From UBA583 sp964429995 (GTDB lineage: Archaea > Nanobdellota > Nanobdellia > Woesearchaeales > UBA583): a DNA stretch of 11,139 nt. The notes below the pieces were generated by a model. That model saw only the letters and a list, made by a program, of their open reading frames with translations. It did not search any database and was not told the origin of the DNA. The stretch covers positions 1 through 11,139 of the forward strand of contig CAYSDY010000013.1 in the NCBI GenBank assembly GCA_964429995.1, given 5' to 3'. The translations under genes were made by a program, and so were the position numbers. Below, in pieces: positions 1 to 7,469 of this stretch (positions within the stretch are counted from its first letter, which is position 1; every line of letters begins with the position of its first letter).

Positions 1-29
1 AATTATAAAAATAAAATATTTTTTAGACT

Positions 30-45
30 AGTAACATATGTTACT
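30..45. repeat. 16-bp perfect palindrome downstream of the 255-aa gene
   Basis: AGTAACATATGTTACT equals its own reverse complement. It lies 29 bases past the stop of the 75-842 gene. It could be a binding site for a dimeric regulator of a gene to the left, or part of a transcript end. It has no loop and only a short T-rich stretch beside it on the left (18-24), so a terminator role is uncertain. Confidence 0.55.
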
Positions 46-68
46 TGATTGTACATTAATTACTTGAT
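41..68 (+). repeat. Direct repeat TTACTTGAT, two copies 19 bp apart
   Basis: TTACTTGAT occurs at 41-49 and again at 60-68. The first copy overlaps the right arm of the palindrome at 30-45. The spacing is nearly two helical turns, which could suit a DNA-binding protein, but two nine-base copies in AT-rich DNA may be chance. Confidence 0.35.
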
Positions 69-74
69 CTATAT

Positions 75-842
75 TTAAAAATAGATGTTTAACTGTCCAT
101 CATCTGAAATTGATATGTAATCAATAGGATATTTTTTTGTATAAAAATTAAATTTTTCATTAAGGCCTAATTTTGTAACATCATAAATATCATGAACCTT
201 AACATTAAAATTAACTTTTCCATGTGAATAAAAAACTGCAACCATCTTATTTTTTGTATTTATAGTTTTATCTTTAAAGTTGAATTTTGAAAGAATATCT
301 TTTTTATATTTTTCATCTTTAATGTTACAATAATATTTAAATTCATGTGTACCATCAAAACTTAAATCTATACATAACATTTCTATTTGATTAATAAGTT
401 TTTTATTTTTGATATTAAATTCATTTTTAATGTCAAATAATGATGGATTAAAAAAACAAAATGGTTTGCTCTTAAAGTACAATTTGATTCTGCTATCATT
501 TATATTTTCTCTTAAATCAATTCCTAAAATCATAAAATCTGTTTCTTTTTCAATATTTTTGTTTTGTAAATATTCATAAAATATATTTATATCTAATGAA
601 AAATCTTTTTTTAATATGAATAAAAACTTTAACATTGAAAACAACATATGTTCATTCGTTATATTAACACAAAGCCTTTTATCTGATATTATGCTATTTT
701 TTTTATTATTTATTTTTAATGAAAATACTAATTTTTTATGAGAAATGTCTTCATACCTTAATGCAAATACTTTATAAAAATGTTTTATTATATCATTATT
801 TATAAATGGTACAAAATGGTTAAATTTTTTATTTATTGTCAT
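75..842 (-). CDS. Uncharacterised 255-aa protein, possibly ABBA-type prenyltransferase-like
   Basis: I do not recognise this protein with confidence. It has recurring short strand-like patterns: LGIDL...SRIKLYF (106-123), LCIDLSFDGTHEFKYYC (156-172) and ISISDDGQLNIYF (243-255). The R118-x-K120-x-Y122 and K169-x-Y171 pairs, with N252-x-Y254, resemble the R-x-K-x-Y, K-x-Y and Q-x-Y residues that line the diphosphate site in ABBA-fold aromatic and cyanobactin-type prenyltransferases. That family is usually about 300 residues or longer, so this would be a small member. No signal peptide or membrane helix is evident. The ATG at 840-842 lies inside the end of the phosphotransferase gene, so the two are coupled and may act on the same compound. 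An unrelated all-beta or alpha/beta protein is equally possible from sequence alone. Confidence 0.5.
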   Translation of the reverse strand: MTINKKFNHFVPFINNDIIKHFYKVFALRYEDISHKKLVFSLKINNKKNSIISDKRLCVNITNEHMLFSMLKFLFILKKDFSLDINIFYEYLQNKNIEKETDFMILGIDLRENINDSRIKLYFKSKPFCFFNPSLFDIKNEFNIKNKKLINQIEMLCIDLSFDGTHEFKYYCNIKDEKYKKDILSKFNFKDKTINTKNKMVAVFYSHGKVNFNVKVHDIYDVTKLGLNEKFNFYTKKYPIDYISISDDGQLNIYF

Positions 843-2409
843 TTATCAAAACATTTTCTTTCTTGAAATCTATAGAAATGTAATTACCATCTTGTATTTT
901 ATTTACATCAAAACCAAGTATTACAGGTATTTCATATTCTTGTGCTATTATTGATGCATGTGAGATAATATTTCTACTTTTTACTATTAATGCTTTTGCA
1001 TTTAAAATTATTTTTGTTAATTGTGGGGTTAAATCATCAATGACTATTATAGAATTATCGTCTATTTGTAATAGTTCTGGTTCTTCTTTCTTAATTTTTA
1101 TTACTTTTCCTGATATATTGCTTGTAAAGTTTATGAATATGGGTTCGTAAATAGATTCATCTAAATCATATATATGATTCCTTATTACTTTTTTTTTGAT
1201 GTACGAGTCATAAAACTTTACATAATCAAGGTTATAAAAATCTAAAAGTGTTGAATAATAAATCATGTTTTCAATGAAAACAATTTCTGGATATATCTTA
1301 TTGTTTGATTCTATTTTCTTTGCTTTTTTAATTTTTGATTCGTCATGATCTTTTTTTATCAATGCATTTTCTGGTCTTAATATATTTAATAATTCTTTGT
1401 CGCACATTTTATATTTATTTTTAAAAAGTAAAATTTTGAACTCTGAAATGTTACATATAAAATGATTTATAAACTCTTTAAAAAAATACATCTGCTCAAT
1501 TTTATTAACGTTAAAATTCTTGAGTTTTTTAGCATACATAGATATCATCTTTTCTGTAACTGATATTATATATGACTCATTTTTTTCATATGAAACCATC
1601 TCTTTTATTTTTTGTAAAAAATCTGGAGAAACAAGTAAAAAAAAATCTAAAAATATAAAATCTTCTCTATCATTAGCATTGATATTAAAAATATTATAAA
1701 TCATGGTTTTTACTAAATCAAGATTTTTTTTAAGTATATTTATTTCATGATAATTTATTCTTTTTAAAAGTAAATATTCTTTATTTATTGTGATATCTCT
1801 TGACTGTACAATATGTAATGAATTTTTATGATCTAATATTAATTCAATATTTTGTGCTTTTAAATATATTTGCTCTATTTCATTAATTATTTGGAGCAAT
1901 TCTATGCTAAAATTATCTTGGATGATAAAATCAAAAAAATTTTCATTTTTTTCAGCAAAAAAATTATATTGACTTTCTGAATCAAAAATTTCAACTCTTA
2001 CAAGCTCGTCTGAATAAAAGGATGTGAATACAGTTATATGTTTTTTTGTTTTTATATGTTCTTGAATTATTATTTTAAAATCTGATATATCTATATTTTT
2101 TGTGTTTTTCAAGATATAATCATTATATGGTAATTCTTCTGTAATTATTTGTTTTATTCTTTTTATTGATGATTTTAAGTCGGAATCATCTTTAACTACA
2201 AAAGATGGAAAAATTCCTGCAAAGCTTTTTTTGGATGAATCTTCATATCTGTAACATGCTCTTATTATGTAGTTGTGTTTTGTAAAATCTATGCATGATA
2301 TTATATTATCTATTATATTATTATCTATATTAAATGAATCAAACCATGGAACATTAAACCCATTGTCTCTTAAATATTCTAAATTTCTAAGCTTATTAAA
2401 CTCGTACAT
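829..2409 (-). CDS. PEP-synthase/rifampicin-phosphotransferase-like ATP-dependent phosphotransferase (compact, 526 aa)
   Basis: The N-terminal part (about 1-210) resembles the ATP-binding domain of pyruvate phosphate dikinase and PEP synthase. It has a K-x2-NL-x2-L-x3-GFNVP opening at residues 6-21, IIRACYRYED at 48-57 in place of the usual R-S-S-x3-E-D, SFAG at 62-65, and the ELILD...VQSRDIT end (189-207). The C-terminal part (about 430-526) is the swivelling phosphohistidine domain, with the expected catalytic His484 in ISHASIIAQEYEIPVILGF (481-499). Between them lies a helical region of about 220 residues that I do not recognise. No PEP/pyruvate barrel follows, so the layout matches rifampicin phosphotransferase-type enzymes, which pass phosphate from ATP via His to a small molecule, but it is much shorter. 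The substrate would bind the middle region and is unknown. The stop overlaps the start of the next gene by 14 bp, so the two are probably co-translated. Confidence 0.82.
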   Translation of the reverse strand: MYEFNKLRNLEYLRDNGFNVPWFDSFNIDNNIIDNIISCIDFTKHNYIIRACYRYEDSSKKSFAGIFPSFVVKDDSDLKSSIKRIKQIITEELPYNDYILKNTKNIDISDFKIIIQEHIKTKKHITVFTSFYSDELVRVEIFDSESQYNFFAEKNENFFDFIIQDNFSIELLQIINEIEQIYLKAQNIELILDHKNSLHIVQSRDITINKEYLLLKRINYHEINILKKNLDLVKTMIYNIFNINANDREDFIFLDFFLLVSPDFLQKIKEMVSYEKNESYIISVTEKMISMYAKKLKNFNVNKIEQMYFFKEFINHFICNISEFKILLFKNKYKMCDKELLNILRPENALIKKDHDESKIKKAKKIESNNKIYPEIVFIENMIYYSTLLDFYNLDYVKFYDSYIKKKVIRNHIYDLDESIYEPIFINFTSNISGKVIKIKKEEPELLQIDDNSIIVIDDLTPQLTKIILNAKALIVKSRNIISHASIIAQEYEIPVILGFDVNKIQDGNYISIDFKKENVLINDNK

Positions 2410-2449
2410 AATAATAAAATTATTAAAGGATTAAACATATATAATATTT
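2410..2449. promoter_or_regulatory. Divergent promoter region between phosphotransferase and peptidase genes
   Basis: Both starts face away from this 40-bp gap, so each must have its promoter here or inside the opposite gene. On the minus strand a TATATAT stretch lies about 28-34 bases before the ATG, fitting an archaeal-type TATA box with a near-leaderless transcript. On the plus strand TATAAT (2440-2445) is only four bases from the ATG. The AAAGGA at 2425-2430 is too far, about 20 bases, to act as a normal ribosome binding site for the plus-strand gene. Confidence 0.4.
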
Positions 2450-3409
2450 ATGAATTTTGAAACAATTGTTCTAATTTACATTATAATAATTGGAATAATT
2501 ACATCTTATACTGACATAAAGTATTACAAAATAAAAAACAAGCATTTATTATTTTTTTTGCTTTTATATATTCCTTTGTTAATAAGTTATATGTTTATTT
2601 TTAAAATTAGTAATATTTTTTTTGTTAATATATTGATATCTATTGTTTTTATATTTATATTTCATTATTCAAAATATTGGAAGCCTGGTGATGGAAAATT
2701 ATTTTTTTTATACACATTAATCTTATTTCCTCAAATATCAGATTTATCATCTATTAAAATACTTTCAAATTCTTTTTTTATAATAATGATGGCACTCTTA
2801 CTTGTAATAGTTTTAAATCTTAATAAAAAATTAATATCAGTAAAAAACCTTAATTTTAACAAAATAATACTAAAAATAGTTTCTTTAAATTATGTATATA
2901 TAATTGTTTATTTCTTAAGATATTATTTTAATCAAATTAATCCTGTATTTATATTTATTATAATATTTGCTATTAATTCTATATTTAAAAATAAATTTTT
3001 ATTAAAATATAACATTTTAATAACATTTATATTAATTGTTTTTAATAGTAAAATGTTTATTTCATATGATTATCTAAGACAAATGATTATAATTGTTGCT
3101 TACTGGTCTGTAATAAATATCTTTTTTGTATTTTTACCTTCAAAGATTTTTATTAAAAACTATTTTTCACATGATCTTAAGGAAGGAATGATTATTGCAG
3201 AATCAATATTAGATAATAAAAATATAAAAATCATAGATTCTAATCAAATTTTAATTAAAAAAGATATAGAAAATATAAAAAAACTTAAGATTGAACATGT
3301 TAAGATAAAATCACATACTTTTTTTGCACCTTATCTATTTTGTGGTTCACTTATAACATTTTTTTTTAACATAAATATTTTTGTTATTATTCAACAACTA
3401 ATTATGTAA
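2450..3409 (+). CDS. A24-family (prepilin/preflagellin-type) membrane aspartyl peptidase
   Basis: A24 peptidases cut signal peptides of type IV pilins or archaellins inside the membrane. The 319-residue product is mostly hydrophobic, with about eight to ten candidate membrane segments. The first catalytic Asp is D22 in TDIKYYKIKN, just after the first helix. The second is D81 in KPGDGKLF, 59 residues later, close to the usual spacing. The family G-x-G-D is altered to K-P-G-D here, losing the first Gly. A C-terminal soluble segment with HDLKEGMIIAE (241-251) and a final FFAPYLFCG (291-299) correspond to features I associate with longer archaeal members and to the PFGPF-type end of bacterial ones. 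It is the only plus-strand gene, divergent from the phosphotransferase gene (40 bp between starts) and convergent with the radical SAM run. No pilin gene is visible nearby, so its substrate is unknown. The bacterial N-terminal four-cysteine domain is absent. Confidence 0.82.
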   Translation: MNFETIVLIYIIIIGIITSYTDIKYYKIKNKHLLFFLLLYIPLLISYMFIFKISNIFFVNILISIVFIFIFHYSKYWKPGDGKLFFLYTLILFPQISDLSSIKILSNSFFIIMMALLLVIVLNLNKKLISVKNLNFNKIILKIVSLNYVYIIVYFLRYYFNQINPVFIFIIIFAINSIFKNKFLLKYNILITFILIVFNSKMFISYDYLRQMIIIVAYWSVINIFFVFLPSKIFIKNYFSHDLKEGMIIAESILDNKNIKIIDSNQILIKKDIENIKKLKIEHVKIKSHTFFAPYLFCGSLITFFFNINIFVIIQQLIM

Positions 3410-3417
3410 CCGTTGTT
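3393..3417. terminator. Weak hairpin between convergent genes
   Basis: A 6-bp stem, AACAAC (3393-3398) against GTTGTT (3412-3417), encloses a 13-base loop spanning the peptidase stop. It is followed by the AT palindrome at 3418-3429. The position between two convergent gene ends fits a shared terminator. The stem is short and its G/C content low, so it may be chance. Confidence 0.2.
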
Positions 3418-3427
3418 AATTTTAAAA

Positions 3428-5278
3428 TTATTTGATTTCATCACAAATTTTATCTTTTATATAATATTTAACAAATTCTTGAATAGATGAATAATATTTG
3501 TATTGTAGATGTATTTCTTTACAAAATTTTTCAAGAAAACAATACTTGCACCTAGTTGGATAACAATAAAGGGGTATCCCTTTAAGTATTAAATCACTAA
3601 ATTCATCATTTTTTGATTTTATTTCATTAAAAAGTTTTATAAAATTTTGTGATTCATCTTTAAAATAATTAACAAGAGATAGTGGAAATCTATTTGTATT
3701 CAGTGTTATTTTTTCTTTTCTTGCAAACAAAATTGCTTTTTTTAAATATTGATAATTTAACTCATCATTTATTATTAACATATCTTTATTATCAAAGGCT
3801 CTACCAAATGGCATTATTCTTAGAAGATCTATCTTGTTTACATTCATGAGTTTTAAAAAATAAATTGTTTTCCAAATATCTTTTATGTTGTAGTTGTTTA
3901 CTACAATATTAACTGTAAAATCTACCTCTTTTTTGCTTGTTATATTATTTATTGCTAAAATTGCTTTTTCATACATTAAATCGCTTTTAGTTAAAAAATC
4001 ATAAACGGATCTTTCATGTGAATGAAATGATAATTTTATTGAATTTAAACCATTTTTAACTGCAGTGTCTAAAAATTCTTTGTTTGAAAAAGCAATCCCG
4101 TTAGTTATAACACTTATATTTACATATCCTATCTCTTTTGCAAATGCAATTATATCTAAAAAATTTGGATGGATTGTTGGCTCACCACCACTTATTACTA
4201 GTATTGAACTATTAAGATTAAATTCTTCTCTAATTGATTGTTTGATTTTTTCAAATGAAAAATTGTTTTTAATCAAACTTTCTCTTGAAAAACAAAATAT
4301 GCATTTTAAATTACATATTCCGTTTATAAGTATGTGTGATGCTTTCAATTTTTTGTTGTTGATTATGTGATATTGCCTTGTTACAACTATACCTACTTTA
4401 AAAGCATTTAATGAACTATCACCAAATTTGTTATAATAATCTAATCTTAAACCTATACAATTATTTTTCTGACTGCAAAAATTACATTTATCTGTTTTAA
4501 TATAATCTGCCATACCTTCATCTTTTAATTCAAAAGATGTATCTCCATCAAACATAGTTATTTGATCCTCAGATCTTTCATTATAGAAATATTTTCTGTA
4601 ATCTTCTAAAAAACATAATGGAAAATGCATTATCTTAATTTGTTTTTTATGATTTTCTAAAAGTTTTACAGAAGCAAATAAAGAATCCTTAAAATACTTA
4701 AATTCTATTATGTTAACATCATTTGAAGCAATTTGTTTTGAAGAAACATACCAAAAATAAAAGCAGTTTATATCATATTTTAAAAGATATGAAACTATAT
4801 TTAATATTTTATCATATGAATACTTATGAATGAGTATATTTGCATTAAGTATCGTTTTCTTATTATATTTTTTTATGTTTTTTAAAGCTGACTCAATTTG
4901 AGAAAATATATTATTCATGCCTGTTGTTTTATTATAATTTAAATCATTGTCTGCAAATATGCTAAAACTTATTATATCAATGTATCCTATATTGTATTTT
5001 GTAAAGTTTTCATCAGAAAATTTTACAAGATTTGTTTTTACTTCTACTTTTATGTTTTTTTCTTTTACACGTTTTAAAAAATCTGAAAAATTATTTGATA
5101 TTGTAGGCTCACCACCAGTTACTGATATAATATCATAATCCTTAGTGTTTATATTATCTAATGTTTCTATAATTTTTTGGTATGAAATATGTTTTTTAAA
5201 ATTAGCATTTTTTCTGGTTGGACAAAAACAACAATTAAGATTACAATCATTTGTTAATATGAATGAAATAATTTTCAT
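3428..5278 (-). CDS. Tandem radical SAM protein with two complete cores (616 aa)
   Basis: Two radical SAM cores lie in one chain. Core 1 (about 1-295) has CNLNCCFC (C12, C16, C19), GGEPT at 55-59, FPLC (C222) and the tail C265-x2-C268-x5-C274-x-G276 followed by YYNKFGDSSL. Core 2 (about 310-616) has CNLKCIFC (C322, C326, C329), GGEPT at 364-368, SFHSH at 417-421 and a different tail, C572-Y-P-T-R-C577-K-Y-C580-x5-C586. Core 1 has SIFAD where its siblings have an S-x-HS-type His segment. Core 1 resembles the 328-residue neighbour and core 2 the 401-residue neighbour, so the gene looks like a fusion of relatives of those two. A protein of this size with two cores may carry out two sequential radical steps or channel one substrate. 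It is last in the run and converges on the peptidase gene 18 bp away. Substrate unknown. Confidence 0.92.
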   Translation of the reverse strand: MKIISFILTNDCNLNCCFCPTRKNANFKKHISYQKIIETLDNINTKDYDIISVTGGEPTISNNFSDFLKRVKEKNIKVEVKTNLVKFSDENFTKYNIGYIDIISFSIFADNDLNYNKTTGMNNIFSQIESALKNIKKYNKKTILNANILIHKYSYDKILNIVSYLLKYDINCFYFWYVSSKQIASNDVNIIEFKYFKDSLFASVKLLENHKKQIKIMHFPLCFLEDYRKYFYNERSEDQITMFDGDTSFELKDEGMADYIKTDKCNFCSQKNNCIGLRLDYYNKFGDSSLNAFKVGIVVTRQYHIINNKKLKASHILINGICNLKCIFCFSRESLIKNNFSFEKIKQSIREEFNLNSSILVISGGEPTIHPNFLDIIAFAKEIGYVNISVITNGIAFSNKEFLDTAVKNGLNSIKLSFHSHERSVYDFLTKSDLMYEKAILAINNITSKKEVDFTVNIVVNNYNIKDIWKTIYFLKLMNVNKIDLLRIMPFGRAFDNKDMLIINDELNYQYLKKAILFARKEKITLNTNRFPLSLVNYFKDESQNFIKLFNEIKSKNDEFSDLILKGIPLYCYPTRCKYCFLEKFCKEIHLQYKYYSSIQEFVKYYIKDKICDEIK

Positions 5279-6261
5279 TTTAATATCTTTTCTATAATCT
5301 TTAGTTTATCCTCAAATACGGGTGAGAGTTCAAAATCACCAAACTTGTTGTAATAATCAATATCAATTCCTGAACATATATCATAAAGGGAACATTTTTG
5401 ACAATTATTATTTTTATATTTTCGCTCACTTAAAAATGAATTTATCTTTAAATCTAGTATATTTTCTTTACCTTTATCCTGAATAAATGTACATCTGTAA
5501 TCCTGTTCTTTTACTATTCTTCTTGTTTCTGTTGAACAATCCTTAAATCTACCCATATAACACAAAGGTACTCTTTCAACCCTAAAAGTTTTATTATTTT
5601 GTTCTAATAACTCTAGACTTTTGTTTAATTCAAGTTCTATTTCTGAGAGTTTTGCAATGATTGAAAAATTAACTCCTGCCATGCTTTGATGTTTTTTATC
5701 AGAAAAACCAATATCAAGATTGTTAAATACATAGTGATTTACACTTGGAAAATTTTGTATAAGAAAACCTATAAGCTTACTTAAATAGTCCTTATTTATT
5801 GAGTTAAGAGTTATATTAAAATTGACTTCAAAATCGTTTAATATACAATTATGTATCCCCTTTAGTACCTGTAAAATATTGTCTGTATTTGATAATGTTT
5901 TATAATCCTCTCTTCTATGAGTATGTATTGAAATGTTTATATGATGTAATTTTGCATCTTTTATTTTTTTTACAAATTCATTATCACTAAGCAATATTGC
6001 ATTTGTCATCATTTTTGTGTCAAATCCAAGACTGTTTGCAAAAAGGATGACTTCTGTTAAATTTTTATGAAGTGTTGGTTCTCCACCTGTAATTATTATC
6101 TGATTAATTTTACCTGATTTTTTGTAATTGTAAATAATGTCTTTTATTTCATCAACATCTAAATCTTTTTCAAATTTAGGATTTGAACAGAATATACAAT
6201 TATTATTACACCTTCTTGTTATCTGAATGTATCCTGGATAAATATCATTTTCTATTATCAT
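5275..6261 (-). CDS. Radical SAM protein with C-terminal cysteine tail (single core, 328 aa)
   Basis: The core motif is CNNNCIFC (C18, C22, C25). ITGGEPT ends at residue 63, and SIHTH lies at 111-115. After the barrel come VPLC (C234), two further cysteines (C242 and C257), then C287-x2-C290-x5-C296-x-G298 and the ending YYNKFGDFELSPV (303-315), a pattern close to the N-terminal half of the 616-residue neighbour. The extra cysteines may bind a second Fe-S cluster. The stop TGA overlaps the ATG of the next gene as ATGA, so the two are probably translated as a coupled pair. No Shine-Dalgarno motif precedes the start. The superfamily call is firm, but reaction and substrate cannot be read from sequence. 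Confidence 0.92.
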   Translation of the reverse strand: MIIENDIYPGYIQITRRCNNNCIFCSNPKFEKDLDVDEIKDIIYNYKKSGKINQIIITGGEPTLHKNLTEVILFANSLGFDTKMMTNAILLSDNEFVKKIKDAKLHHINISIHTHRREDYKTLSNTDNILQVLKGIHNCILNDFEVNFNITLNSINKDYLSKLIGFLIQNFPSVNHYVFNNLDIGFSDKKHQSMAGVNFSIIAKLSEIELELNKSLELLEQNNKTFRVERVPLCYMGRFKDCSTETRRIVKEQDYRCTFIQDKGKENILDLKINSFLSERKYKNNNCQKCSLYDICSGIDIDYYNKFGDFELSPVFEDKLKIIEKILK

Positions 6262-6263
6262 TT

Positions 6264-7469
6264 TTATTCTGGTTTTAGTTGATTAAATCCTGATTTTTTA
6301 GCTTTTAAAACAGATATGCCCTTACATTTATAATTATAAAAACAATCTTTACACTTAATAGGTTTAACCTTAATATGATTTATAAATATTTGTGTACAAT
6401 ACATAAGATCAAAATTTTTCTTATCATATGTTAAATCTTCAAATGATATCTTTTCTCTTAAATGTTTAGGCATAATACAAAAGGGAATATTTTTAAATTT
6501 TAAATTATAATAATCAATAATTTTTATTTTGGATTTATTGTGATAATAATTATCCATTTTACTAAATATTATTGTATCTTTAGTATTTAGTTTTTTTTCT
6601 TCTTTGTTACATTTTTTAAATGAATCAATTATAAATTGGCAAAGATCTTTTAAAAAACAATATTTGCATCTTTTTGGATAACATTCAAGAAACGAATCAC
6701 TATTTAATCTTTCAATTATTTGTTCAGATCTTCCACGTATCTCATCATATAATTTTTGTGGATTTTGAATCTGATCATAATTGTTATCCAAAATATTGTA
6801 TGGGATCTTATTTGTAAAAACAACAACATTATTATTTTTACATAAAGCTATTGCAGAATTTATTTTATCCTTTTTTTTTTCAATATCATAGTATAACATA
6901 TCCCAATTTTTCCATGCAGAACCAAAAGGCATAAGTTGCATAATATCAAACTCTCTTAATCCTATTTTGATTAAAAAAGCAATTGTTTTATCAATTTCAT
7001 CAATATTTAATTTATTAAGAACAATATCGCAACTAACTATTATCTTTTTTGAAAGAGCATTTATAAGCCCTTTATATGTTTGTTTATAAGACATTGTAGA
7101 ATTGGTTATCTGTTCAAAAATATCCTTTCTGTGTGAATGAATGGAAAATGTTATTTCATCTAATCCAGCACAAATACATTCATCTAAGAACAACTCATTT
7201 GAAAACATTCTGCCATTTGTGATCGTTTGAATGTGTTTGTATCCTACAAGTTTTGAATATTTAATATATTCCTTAAAATTAGGTGATATAGATGCTTCTC
7301 CTCCACTTAATACTATTCTTGAACAGTTATTATTTATTCCTTCTAAAATATTTTTTTTTATTTGAAAATCAGATAAAAATATATTTGATTTGTGTTTTCC
7401 ATCAAGACAAAAAAGACAATTATTGTTGCAAAAAGATGTTATTGCAACCCAATGTGTTTTATCATTCAT
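6264..7469 (-). CDS. Radical SAM protein with two different C-terminal cysteine modules (401 aa)
   Basis: I prefer the ATG at 7467-7469 because it overlaps the upstream TGA as ATGA and places the cluster Cys at residue 14, as in the first enzyme of the run. An in-frame ATG at 7490 would add seven residues and overlap the upstream gene by 25 bp. The core has CNNNCLFC (C14, C18, C21), GGEAS at 56-60 (Ala-Ser replacing Pro-Thr) and SIHSH at 109-113. Two cysteine modules follow. The first is C263-Y-P-K-R-C268-K-Y-C271-x5-C277, shared with the second half of the 616-residue protein. The second is IPFC (C331) and C373-x2-C376-x5-C382-x-G384 ending in L-K-P, shared with the other enzymes. The chain thus looks like one core carrying the tails of two enzymes. 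A 2-bp gap separates it from the next gene. Function unknown beyond the superfamily. Confidence 0.9.
   Translation of the reverse strand: MNDKTHWVAITSFCNNNCLFCLDGKHKSNIFLSDFQIKKNILEGINNNCSRIVLSGGEASISPNFKEYIKYSKLVGYKHIQTITNGRMFSNELFLDECICAGLDEITFSIHSHRKDIFEQITNSTMSYKQTYKGLINALSKKIIVSCDIVLNKLNIDEIDKTIAFLIKIGLREFDIMQLMPFGSAWKNWDMLYYDIEKKKDKINSAIALCKNNNVVVFTNKIPYNILDNNYDQIQNPQKLYDEIRGRSEQIIERLNSDSFLECYPKRCKYCFLKDLCQFIIDSFKKCNKEEKKLNTKDTIIFSKMDNYYHNKSKIKIIDYYNLKFKNIPFCIMPKHLREKISFEDLTYDKKNFDLMYCTQIFINHIKVKPIKCKDCFYNYKCKGISVLKAKKSGFNQLKPE

Noticed and set aside
829..2409. Full PEP synthase or pyruvate phosphate dikinase
   Set aside because: The C-terminal PEP/pyruvate barrel is missing; the protein ends about 40 residues after the mobile-domain His.
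4065..5138. Plus-strand open frames at 4065-4370 and 4947-5138
   Set aside because: They lie wholly antisense inside the tandem radical SAM gene, and their sequence follows its motif codons in another frame.
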